A stretch of DNA of 56,786 nucleotides from Haplomitrium mnioides (lineage: Eukaryota > Marchantiophyta > Haplomitriopsida > Calobryales): NCBI GenBank assembly GCA_049999725.1, contig JBNGIS010039035.1:1-56786 (forward strand). Reading direction: 5' to 3'. The notes below the pieces were generated by a model that was not told where the DNA came from, did no database searches, and was given only the letters and a program-made list of their open reading frames with translations. Shown here piece by piece: positions 48,763 to 56,786 of the stretch. The translations under genes were made by a program, and so were the position numbers. The first letter of the stretch is position 1. Each line of letters opens with the position of its first letter.

Positions 48763-49189
48763 ATTAATCCCATAGGTCTGGCTGTAGCCTTTGGCCACCA
48801 ATCTGGCTTTATATCGCCCAACAGAGCCAGCTGAATTAGTTTTGAGTTTTAAAACCCATTTACAACCAACAGTTTTGCGATTAGAAGGCAAAGGAGTAAG
48901 AATCCAGGCTTGATTATCATGCACAGATTGCAACTCTTCCTGGATAGCCTTTCACCATTGTTCAGACTCAGGGCAGGCTAAGGCTGCCTAATAGGAGGTG
49001 GGTTCATTGATTAGTGGGACCAGTGAAACCAGAGCATTCTTTCTTGCCTTGAGTTTGGAAGCTTCAGTCTGTATGTCATACCTTACAGGTGGGACAGACT
49101 GACGAGAATTTCTTCGTTGATGGGGAGCTTGTGTTGGTAAGGAGGACTCAGAGGTGTACTCACAACTGGAACAGGTTGAGACAGTACAG

Positions 49190-49782
49190 GAATTGAATTG
49201 AATTCGATTTAAAGTCCAGAGCCAGCCCTAGGGCCATAAGGACTGAGAGTACAATGCGCACAAGAGTGCAAAAACCAAAGTAGTAAGCTAAACATTGTAA
49301 AATTGAAAATCAGTTGAGCGGGGACAAACCCGCTTGTGAGTCATATGCTCACTCTCTCGTAACTAATCTCTATGTCTAATCTGTCTGTTTCTGAGATCTA
49401 AGCAGCATGAGTTCCTAAAAGAAGAGTGCCAGCCAACTTTGATCCTGATATTTGACAAATTGTTGTACTGTCCCATTCTGTTCTACAAAAAGTCTATGAT
49501 ACCTTCCCCGGATTTCTTAGTACCTGGGGCAACAGAAGATGATGTGGTGTTCATCTTTTGTGACTTGTAGATTGCACTGGAGGCACAGCAACTTCTCAGG
49601 TCGGATTTTGTTGTCAATCTTAGACCATTTGGCTGCTTCACATCTCAGTCAATGGGATCCAGTACGAAGTTGTGTGAGGGTGTGGACCAAATTGAGTGAC
49701 ATGTTACTCGTCAAGTATTGTTGGATTGCCTTGAGGGAGTGCTGTTGACAAGCACGTTGTACTTGACAGTCCAGGATGCCGC
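49190..49782 (-). mobile_element. Non-LTR element 3' part, (ATTCT)n family, left of the gap
   Basis: The minus strand encodes the same C-terminal domain as 56319-56783 (SNMSL, LTQLRTGSH, DEHHIIFCC), but with stops such as TAA for a Tyr near 49520. It ends in the family 3' region and a short AATTC-type tail at about 49190. It is interrupted at its upstream end by the assembly gap. Confidence 0.8.
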
Positions 49783-49839
49783 NNNNNNNNNNGGAGTGCT
49801 GTTGACAAGCACGTTGTACTTGACAGTCCAGGATGCCGC
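49736..49839. other. Assembly gap (N10 at 49783-49792) with identical 47-bp flanks
   Basis: The 47 bases before the ten Ns (49736-49782, GGAGTGCTGTTGACAAGCAC and on) are identical to the 47 bases after them (49793-49839). This is the pattern of two contig ends that overlap but were not merged, so the true sequence may be continuous. Confidence 0.85.
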
Positions 49840-49929
49840 ACTGTAGCTCCTGCCATGCCACCACACCTCTACACACCTTGGCAGCTGAATTTGGTATGAT
49901 ACCCATTGAGGCACACGCAGTGATGAAAC

Positions 49930-50275
49930 TTGTCATATGCCTGCAATCGATTCGAGACACTACACCGTCCAGATACCCAGCAATGGCTATGGAGGCATCT
50001 CGTCAGGCAGCTCCTGGAGACCCCACAAATTGGTACAATCAATGCCAGAAATGGCTCAAAAGATGAGGACTGGATATAGAAGACCTGCCTACACAATCAG
50101 GAAATGTGCTCATGGACCATCTATCAACACATTACTTCACAGTCATATGGCAATCCTACAGTGCAGCATCCTGGACTGTCAAGTACAATGCGCTTGTCAA
50201 CAGCACTCCCTCAAGGCAAATCCAGCAAATACTTGACCAGTAACATGTCACTCAAAAAAAAAGAAAAAAAAAGGA
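49930..50275 (+). mobile_element. Plus-strand copy of the (ATTCT)n non-LTR family, ending A-rich
   Basis: The plus strand reads NWYNQCQKWLKR, then GLDIEDLPTQSG, LMDHLSTHYFTVIWQSY and NALVNSTPSRQ, overlapping the N-terminal end of the product at 56783. It faces the minus-strand copy at 49190-49782, so the two are head to head around the gap. It ends in an A-rich stretch at about 50252-50272. Confidence 0.7.
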
Positions 50276-51060
50276 TAGCCCGAGATCGAAAAAAGGACCT
50301 TAGCAGTAATTACACTTGAACATAGATATATCTTTATAAGTATTGAGAGAACTCCATACTTACAAACTAAGGTAGCCATTCATAAAGTTAATCAAGATGA
50401 TCTGTACTGAAGATTGAAAAGATTAACAACCCAACCCCCACCCAGTCAAAAACAACAATAAAGCACAAGAAACCCAAAAATAAAATAAATATTTAAAATT
50501 AAATTAAATTAACTAACTAACTAGCTAACTAGAGGAGAAGTGCGGTGGTGCGCATAGTGTTTGTCAAGCACTTGCCATAGACCGCTAAGCAGCATTATGA
50601 GTAGTATTGACAGATTACTACTACTTTACCACAGACTTTGTCAGTTCCCAGCCGTGGATATAAGTTATGCCAAAGGCAAAACTAAAGTCCTATGTTTCTG
50701 TCACTATTCCGGAAGTCGTGGGAAAATGTAGGCATAATGTTGGCTAGCACTGCCCTCTAAAGCTACCATAACCTGAAAAAGAAACAAATTTAGAAAACAC
50801 CCCCAAAAAAAAACAAAACAAAACCTGGGATGAAAGAGAAAAAAGGAAAGAGAGGAGGAAAACAAATCGAGAATAGACTAGAATAGAATAGGAGGAGATG
50901 TGAGTTGATTAGAAAAATTAGAATGTGGGCTTCAATGAAGCTCCCCACAGTAAACTAACATACCTTATGCCGTATCGTCTTGAAAATGCCCATAGCTGAT
51001 AATCCATACAAGAATTCACTCGAGTAAGGAGACCCCTAGTTCTGTTCATAAGCTTGTTCA
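50276..51060. other. Non-coding stretch with a diverged duplicated segment
   Basis: Positions 50325-50655 are the second copy of the segment at 46592-47040. About 50485-50535 is a simple repeat of AATTAAATTAA and CTAACTAACTAG. About 50780-50915 is A-rich. No gene is recognised. Confidence 0.5.
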
Positions 51061-51650
51061 GTAACTACACTTGAACATAGCCATGAACATGTGGAGAGAC
51101 AGCAAATCTCTGCCTCATTCATGCTCATGGTTCTATGTCACCCCAATATCCACCATGTTAGCTCAAGGACATGGAATGGAAGTTGGGACCCTGGAATGTG
51201 GGTCTGGAAAGATAACTCCTACCTCAGGAGCTATTCCACCAAGAAAGGCTGTCTGTGCATCCTGGACCGGCTGTCTACAATCATTATGGTTTTAGAACGC
51301 TGGAAAGCACATAGTTCGATCGACTCTGCACACTCCTCCAGATGAACTGATATATGGGATGCAAGCAGATCAGCCAAAGAGGCCTCATTAATGTGGTGTA
51401 TTGTCCAAATAGAATAGAATAGAATAGAATTTGATTAAAGTCCAGAGCCAGCCCTAGGGCCATAAGGACTGAGAGTACAATGCACACAAGAGTGCGGAGG
51501 GGTGCAAAAATAAAAGTAGTAAGCAAGGTGTGCAAGTTGGGAGCTTCAGGAAAAACACAGAGAAGCCTGGCTTTGAGATTGATGCAAGATGTGTCTGCTG
51601 CAAAGATCAAACTCTGGAGCCCTAACGTGCAGACACAGGGGCACTGGCGG
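51061..51650 (+). mobile_element. L1-like element fragment, duplicate of 55118-55620
   Basis: Sequence from the region upstream of the zinc-binding end of an L1-like ORF2: CCTCATTCATGCTCATGGTT, GGGACCCTGGAATGTGG, CCACCAAGAAAGGC and TTTGAGATTGATGCAAG occur in the same order as in the larger element at 55118-55620. It is split by a short insertion at about 51409-51525. Confidence 0.8.
51409..51525 (-). mobile_element. 117-bp (ATTCT)n-tailed retroelement insertion with visible empty site
   Basis: The insertion runs from the tail (AATAGAATAGAATAG on the plus strand) to GTAGTAAGC. The uninterrupted counterpart at 55528-55540 reads TTGTCCAAAGAGGTGTGC, so both ends of the insert are defined to within a few bases. 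It matches the last part of the family at 56120 and is a severely 5'-truncated copy. Confidence 0.85.
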
Positions 51651-52030
51651 GTGGTCATGCAAAGAAAAATGAAGTTCTCAGCTTCTTCACGTTGAAGGAG
51701 GGAGAATCCCAACCCGTCTAAGGTGCATTTGATGGACCTCATAAGACGGTGACAAGAATTTTGATATGATTCAGCTGTGCTTTAAGTCAGAAAGCTTCCG
51801 TTTTGAGGGAGAAAGCTGCACACAGAGAGCAGCAAAGAGTACAACTTATGGCTGTGAAGTAATGTGTTGTAATAGATGTGCACTGTTACTGCGACCTTCT
51901 CTCCTCAGCTAAGCAGAATCATGAGTCCCAGTTGCCTTCCTTTAGCTTCATAATTTGGTTTCTGCACCCCTCCGCACTCTTTGTGCACATTGTACTCTCA
52001 TAAGTCTCCCACCTTGAAGATCTCTCGGCA
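51651..52030. other. Mixed transposon debris
   Basis: No gene is recognised. Positions 51964-52006 read CTGCACCCCTCCGCACTC and GTGCACATTGTACTCTCATA, a plus-orientation scrap of the (ATTCT)n family without its tail. The rest is unassigned. Confidence 0.5.
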
Positions 52031-52039
52031 GTCACTAAG

Positions 52040-52474
52040 TTGGAGGAACTTTGGGGTTCTGTGCCAAGACCAGCCGAAGGAGCCGACGGGCAATCGGAAT
52101 GGTGGGATAAGGAAGTCAGCAGAATCACTAAATGGCTGAGAGAATTCGGGTTTAGAAAAGCCTACCTCAGGAGAGCAGAAGAAGTGATGCTAAGGGGAAA
52201 AGTTAATAGTCTCAGAGCTCAGATTGAGGAAGACCAAAACAACATTCTTCTCCAAGAGGAGCTAGATAGACATATGATAGCTCTGGAGTTCTTTGAAGAT
52301 TACAGAGGCAAAGGAGCCAGGATCCGTTCAAGAGCCAAGTGGTTTGAAAAAGGGGATAAAATGAACAAGTTCTTTTTCAGCTCTCACCAGGAACGGAAAG
52401 CTTCAGCTGAGATAGTAGAACTGAAGGGGCCTGCACAAGAAGAGCTTGTCGAATGGAAGGACAAAGAAAAGAGG
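52040..52474 (+). pseudogene. L1-like ORF2, segment upstream of reverse transcriptase
   Basis: Open from 52040, with a Lys/Glu-rich helical stretch and RSRAKWFEKGDKMNKFFF (about 52330-52380). That is the conserved R.RAKWLEEGDKN.KFF block that precedes reverse transcriptase in plant L1 ORF2. The frame is cut at 52474 by an insertion and resumes at 53087 (LVDYWSTIF). Confidence 0.85.
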
Positions 52475-53086
52475 CGGTAACTGAAGCCACCACAGAAGCC
52501 CAAGTGTTATTAACAGAGGAGGTGGCTTCTGACAAGTGGGAAAAGGTTACGAAGAGATACACACGGCGTGAGAAAATGAAAGCAGTGGTGGCGGATCAGG
52601 CTACAGCTACTAGTCTGGGCACCAAGGGCCGAACAAGGTTCTCAAAACGCCTGCCTTCCAAACAGGACATTCTGGCAAAGGAACTTCTAGAGGAAGGTCC
52701 CATTTTCTTGGAAAGGTCTTCAGAGGATGATTCACTGCATCATAGTGTAATCCCCTCTAGGCTTTCTATAGAACCAGAGATTTGAACATGCATCAGGCTA
52801 TTAATTAGAGGGACTAGAGTGTTTGAAGTGTCCTTTGATTATAGATGTTGATTATATTTTGGATTGATGGCCTAGGGCTAGTAATCTACCTTAGGAGGAC
52901 TTGTGATAGATTCTATTGGTAGGTAGCTGTCGCAGGACACCTTTGTGTCCCAACTTGGCTACCCTTGAGGAAGTGGTTTGCTTATTCCAGACTTTGATGT
53001 TTTGCCGCTTCGGCGGTTGTATTTCATGTGTGGAAATAAAGTTTTTACTTCCTGTCAAAAGAAAAAAAAAAAAAAAAAAAAAGAGG
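52475..53086 (+). mobile_element. Poly-A-tailed retroelement nested in the L1-like ORF2
   Basis: About 612 bp from CGGTAACTGAAG to a 21-base A run, flanked by AAAGAGG-type duplications (ending 52474 and 53086). It holds a frame open to the stop at 52783-52785 (WEKVTKRYTRREK, RTRFSKRLPSKQDIL), then a 3' untranslated segment shared with 45585-45815. Removing it restores the host frame from VEWKDKEKR to LVDYWST. It may be a 5'-truncated LINE whose product I do not recognise. Confidence 0.8.
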
Positions 53087-54212
53087 TTAGTAGACTATTG
53101 GTCCACTATTTTTAGTCACAGGGCAGATGATCCGCTTAGAGCGATGGCCCAAGAAGAGACACTCAGGCATCCCCTCATGCATCTCCCCTGCCCAGCGGAC
53201 CATGCTGGAAGACCCTCCCAGTGAACAAGAGTACATGAAGGCCTTGGCTAGCATGGGAGGGCTTAAGTCTCCAGAACCAGATGGTCTGCCTAGCGAATTC
53301 TACAAATGTTGTTGGAAGTGGATTGCAAAAGACTACGCAGCCATGATCTCTGAAGCTGTTAGACGACAATGGTTCAGTGTTGAGCTCAACAAAGGGACAA
53401 TATCCTTGATTGACAAGGGTGGCGATAAGACTCTAGTCTCCAATTGGAGACCCATCTCCCTCCTGAATACCTCTTACAAGATCTTCACCAAAGTGATTTC
53501 CATTAGGCTGCAAAACGTTTTGACAGGGATAATTAAAACAGAACAATCAGCCTTTCTGCCAAATAGATACATCCTTGACAATGTGATTTCTGCAGTCGAA
53601 ACCAAGGATTGGGCTCTATCATCAGGACAAGATTGTGTTTTCCTGAAAGTGGACTTCGAGAAAGCTTATGACACAGTGGACTGGGAATCCTTGTTCAAAG
53701 TACTAGAGGCCATGGGATTCGGTCAAAAATTCATTGGGTATGTGAAGGTGACAACAACAAATGCCACTTCTGCAATCAACCTTAACAGTATACCCTCCCA
53801 CTGCATCCCTATCCAGCGATCGGTTCATCAAGGCTGCCCACTAGCTCCTTTTCTGTATCTTGAGGTGGCAGATGCACTGGGACACCTTCTCAATAACGCA
53901 GCGCTCAACGAACAAGTAAAAGGGATATCTATTCCGTTGGGTACGCACCATCTGTTCTCCCAATATGCAGATGACACTCTTCTATCCTTGGCAGGAGAAG
54001 AACAGAACTTGCTAAAGGCGGTAAAGGTGCTGGGTATCTTCTCCAAGGCTTCTGGGCAGAATATCAACTGGGAAAAATCATCTGCCATTTGGATCAGTTC
54101 GCGACCTAGACCGCAAGGGTGGAACGTTGGCTGTAACTGGGAATGGGCAGAAAAGGATGCAACCTTGAAATTCCTTGGTATTCTGTTTGGCCTCCAAAGT
54201 ACAAGGAATTAA
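53087..54212 (+). pseudogene. L1-like reverse transcriptase domain
   Basis: Motifs in order: SPEPDGLPSEFYK, NWRPISLLNTSYKIFTK, QSAFLPNRYILDNV, FLKVDFEKAYDTVDW (about 53640-53685), QGCPLAPFLYL (about 53831) and QYADDTLL (about 53961-53984) with both catalytic Asp residues kept. A frameshift lies near 53150-53200 and another near 54190, after FLGILFGLQST. The central domain is otherwise open, so decay is modest. Confidence 0.9.
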
Positions 54213-55951
54213 GAACCTCTTGGTGGACAGAGTCAGATCGAAGCTCAAGTGCTGGTGCAACATATATATCAGTCTGAAGGAAGACTGTTAATCATCAACC
54301 AAATCATCCTGGGGTCCATCTGGTACTTTGCTTCTTGCTGGGCAGGGGGCAGCTCCCCTCTTAGAGAAATCAAACAGTTGGTGAGAAACTTCCTCTGGTC
54401 AGGAAATGGGGAAAAATGCAGAGCTCCAGTGGCGTGGGAAACATGCGTGAAGAGAAAGAAATAAGGAGGATTGGGATTGATAGACACATATGCGCAGACT
54501 CAAGCCCTGCTGGGGAAGTGGATTATGAAGACTGTTCTGCCAGGGGACTCTACATGCAAAACGTTCTTAATGTATAGAGCCAGCCAAGCTAGACCACTTA
54601 GTAAACCAGGTTGGGGTCACTCCTTGTTGTGGACAGTAGCTGACTGCAGATCCTCACGTTGGTCTACCTCTCAGCTATGGAAGGAGATATGGCAGGCTTG
54701 GTCAGTACGCAAAAGATCCATCAAACAAAAGACTCCTGAGTCTTTTGAAGAGGTGATGAGCATAAACATCTGGTGGAATAAACTGGGAGATAATTCACTG
54801 CTGGCGGCAAACAAGAGCTGGCCAGCCTTGAGATGGACTCAGGCAGGGATCAAGGTGATTGGGGACCTATGGAATTGTCAAACTTATGAGTTCCTTGATT
54901 GGGCAGAGGTGCAAGAATGATACCAGCTTCACAAAAGGCATGAGCAGAAATGGTATGACCTGATAGCTAAGATCCCTGAAAGGTGGGTTTCACTCCCACT
55001 TGAGGGGCCAGGCCACATAAGAAAAGGAGACTGGACCAGAGTTTTCACATCTGACCTGGAGACACACCCAGTCGCAATATCCTTGTGGAGTGTGATACTG
55101 ATCTCAAGGCGGGAACCATGACTCAATCTTCTTCTCTACCTCATTCATGCTCATGGTTCTTTGTCACCCCAATGTCTACGATGTTGGCAGAAGGATCTCA
55201 ACGCCAGCTTCCTCCTTCAGTGATTATGAGGAAAATGAGAGTCTGCTCAGTGACCAAAGATCAGAATGCTGAGTATAAATTACTTGGCTCAGTTATCGGA
55301 GAGGGAGATTGGGACCCTGGAATGTGGCTCTGGAAAGATAACTCCCCCCTCAGCAGCTATTCCACCAAGAAAGGCCATCGGTTCATATTGGACTGACCAT
55401 CTACAATCATTCCGGTCCTGGAACACTGGAAAGCACATGGATCGATCGACTCAACATACTCCTCCAGATGGACTGATATATGGGATGAGAGCAGATCAGC
55501 CAAAGAGGCCACATTAATGTGGCTTATTGTCCAAAGAGGTGTGCAAGTTGGGAACTTCAGGAAAAAGACAGAAAAGCCAGGCTTTGAGATTGATGCAAGT
55601 TGTGTCTGCTGCAAGGAGGATTTACAGGAAGATCTCATTCACTGTTTCTGGATTTGTTCTAGGATCAGCACTATCTGGAAATGGGCAGGGAATATCATTA
55701 ACAGATTAGTGTTCTCCATTTGGGAGAATACCAAAAGGTGGAAGCCAACCTGGCAGCAATGCATACTAGGCGACAGAATACCAAAGGCAATGGTCGTAGC
55801 CCAAGAGATCTGGTCCTTACTAAGAGGAATAGTACTTTACTCCATATGGCTTTCTAGAAACGCTATAGGTTTCGAGAAGTCACACATGGATATGTACTGC
55901 TTGAAAAAGAAAATCTGGATGAGACTGGTTGAGTATGGAAAGAAAGCTTAG
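54213..55951 (+). pseudogene. L1-like ORF2 C-terminal region with a zinc-binding reverse-transcriptase-associated domain
   Basis: After a frameshift the frame continues with GRLLIINQIILGSIWYFASC and NFLWSGNG (54280-54410). A further shift leads to GLIDTYAQTQALLGKWIMK (54473-54530), and the last open block runs 55517-55951. The block holds CVCCKEDLQEDLIHCFWIC, the Cys/His pattern of the zf-RVT domain that closes plant L1 ORF2. Several frameshifts and stops separate the blocks. Confidence 0.8.
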
Positions 55952-56117
55952 CATGATGCCTGTAGAGACTGGATGAAGGCTCATAATGAAGAGAAAAGAG
56001 AAAACATTCTTGAAACCTTTGACAGAACCTGGGGCGCCAGGCATTTTATATGTATATGTGAGTTTTAGAAACTATGAACTTTGAAATCCACGTGAAGAGT
56101 TGATAAGCAGTCGAGAA

Positions 56118-56786
56118 TAGAATAGAATAGAATTCAATTCAATTAAAGTCCAGAGCCAGCCCTAGGGCCATAAGGACTGAGAGTACAATGCGCACAAGAG
56201 TGCGGAGGGGTACAAAAACTAAAGTAGTAAGCTAAGAATTGTCTAACTGAAAACAGTTGAGCGGGGACAAACCCGCTTGTGAGTCATATGCTCACTCTCT
56301 CGTCACTAATCTCTATGTCTAATCTGCCTGTTTCTGAGATCTAAGCACCATGAGTTCCCGGAAGAAGAGTGCCAGCCAACGTTGATCATGATATTTGAGA
56401 AATTGTTGTACTGTCCCATCCTGTTCTACAAAAAGACCATGATACCTTCCCCGGATTTCATAGTATCTGGGGCAACAGAAGATGATGTGGTGTTCATCTT
56501 CGGTGACTTGCAGATTGCATTGGAGGCACAACAGTTTCTCAGGTCGGACTTTGTTGTCGATCTTGGACCATTTGGCTGTTTCACATCTCAGCCGATGAGA
56601 TCCAGTACGGAGTTGTGTGAGGGTCTGGACCAGCTTAAGTGACATGTTGCTCGTCAAGTATTGTTGGATTTGCCTTGAGGGGGTGTTGTTGACGAGCGCC
56701 TTGTACTTTACAGTTCGGGATGCCGCACTGTAGGATTGCCATATGACTGTGAAGTAATGTGTTGATAGATGGTCCATCAGCACTTT
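56118..56786 (-). mobile_element. Non-LTR element 3' part, (ATTCT)n family, best copy
   Basis: On the minus strand an open frame runs 56783-56319, followed by about 200 bp of 3' region and a tail of ATTCTATTCTATTCTATTCT type at 56143-56118. The element extends beyond the right edge of the window. This copy defines the family whose ends occur at 44886, 47845, 49190 and 51409. Confidence 0.85.
56319..56783 (-). CDS. C-terminal part of a non-LTR retroelement polyprotein
   Basis: The 154-residue open frame includes LTQLRTGSHRLRCETAKW, LLCLQCNLQVTEDEHHIIF and CCPRYYEIRGRY. The pattern Q-L-R-T-G-S-H, then C..C, then E-D-E-H-H then C is the short zinc-knuckle-like end of a non-L1 class of LINE polyproteins. 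It is distinct from the L1-like element next to it. No stop interrupts it, so it may be young; reverse transcriptase would lie outside the window. This ATG is only the first in view. Confidence 0.7.
   Translation of the reverse strand: MLMDHLSTHYFTVIWQSYSAASRTVKYKALVNNTPSRQIQQYLTSNMSLKLVQTLTQLRTGSHRLRCETAKWSKIDNKVRPEKLLCLQCNLQVTEDEHHIIFCCPRYYEIRGRYHGLFVEQDGTVQQFLKYHDQRWLALFFRELMVLRSQKQAD

Larger units (their letters stand above)
47555..49190 (-). pseudogene. Ty1-copia pol relic, interrupted
   Basis: Minus-strand reverse transcriptase blocks: ALACPESEQW (about 48990), KTVGCKWVLKLK and RYKARLVAKGYSQTYGIN (48890-48768), then after a solo LTR NYTETFSTVVR, VHQLDVKTAFLN, KSIYGLKQS, and ALNVDDTVLA, where Tyr of the YVDD box is Asn (about 48070). 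RNase H follows at 47800-47555 (YCDNQSAIALL, ADIFAKGLP). The end of reverse transcriptase and the first part of RNase H are lost, and a non-LTR tail sits at about 47845-47945 in that place. Gag, protease and integrase are absent. Confidence 0.85.
52031..56110 (+). mobile_element. L1-like non-LTR retrotransposon, 5'-truncated and nested
   Basis: It contains the segment ahead of reverse transcriptase, reverse transcriptase, connection region and a terminal zinc-binding domain of an L1-type ORF2, in order on the plus strand. ORF1 and the endonuclease domain are absent upstream. Part of this 5' loss may reflect rearrangement with the fragment at 51061. A separate poly-A-tailed element is nested at 52475-53086. 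Confidence 0.85.

Noticed and set aside
49649-49960. Proteins containing a duplicated YSAASWTVKYN or CGILDCQVQ segment across the gap
   Set aside because: The duplication is most likely an unmerged contig overlap around the ten Ns.
51480-51742. Open frames across the 117-bp insertion
   Set aside because: They join non-LTR tail and L1-like sequence in unrelated frames.

Overview
This is nuclear DNA of a land plant, probably a seed-free lineage such as a fern. The evidence is an AT-rich background, Ty1-copia LTR retrotransposons, L1-like and other non-LTR elements, an intron-rich karyopherin gene full of transposon debris, and a relic transposase of a type I associate with seed-free plants. 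The species is inferred, not proven. No rRNA, tRNA, CRISPR or prokaryotic gene was seen.

Layout. (1) 1-2.28 kb: AT-rich, no gene recognised. (2) 2.28-9.52 kb: a two-gene mobile unit with divergent transcription, here called the TM unit. A decayed DUF7869-type transposase-like gene runs on the minus strand (5563 to about 2280). A decayed gene on the plus strand (5980-9518) ends in what reads as a beta-class DNA methyltransferase domain. (3) 9924-17803: a decayed Ty1-copia element on the minus strand, with 123-bp LTRs, an AAGTT target duplication, a 24-bp minisatellite in its leader and a 48-bp minisatellite inside its reverse transcriptase. (4) 17.8-20.9 kb: a second, inverted and truncated TM unit with the same head-to-head arrangement. 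(5) 20.9-22.4 kb: unassigned sequence with a short triplication. (6) about 22.43-39.97 kb: a 17.5-kb tandem array of 60- and 62-bp monomers, with roughly 910- and 972-bp higher-order duplications and one precisely inverted monomer.

(7) 40.92-46.22 kb: the only clearly functional-looking host gene, an importin-13/transportin-3-like karyopherin on the minus strand. Ten exons can be placed with matching splice phases. The N-terminal third is not found and may lie beyond the right edge. Its introns hold ends of non-LTR elements. (8) 46.2-56.8 kb: nested transposons. These are a copia relic interrupted by a solo LTR, several ends of a non-LTR family with an (ATTCT)n tail, an assembly gap flanked by a 47-bp direct duplication, and a 5'-truncated L1-like element that carries a poly-A-tailed insertion.

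The TM unit is the most interesting object. The same divergent pair occurs twice, in opposite orientations. Homology runs through the first exon of both genes, and a palindrome-rich minisatellite sits in the same intron of both copies. A transposase paired with a DNA methyltransferase in a plant element is not something I know as described. Both copies here are dead, so intact relatives would have to be found elsewhere.
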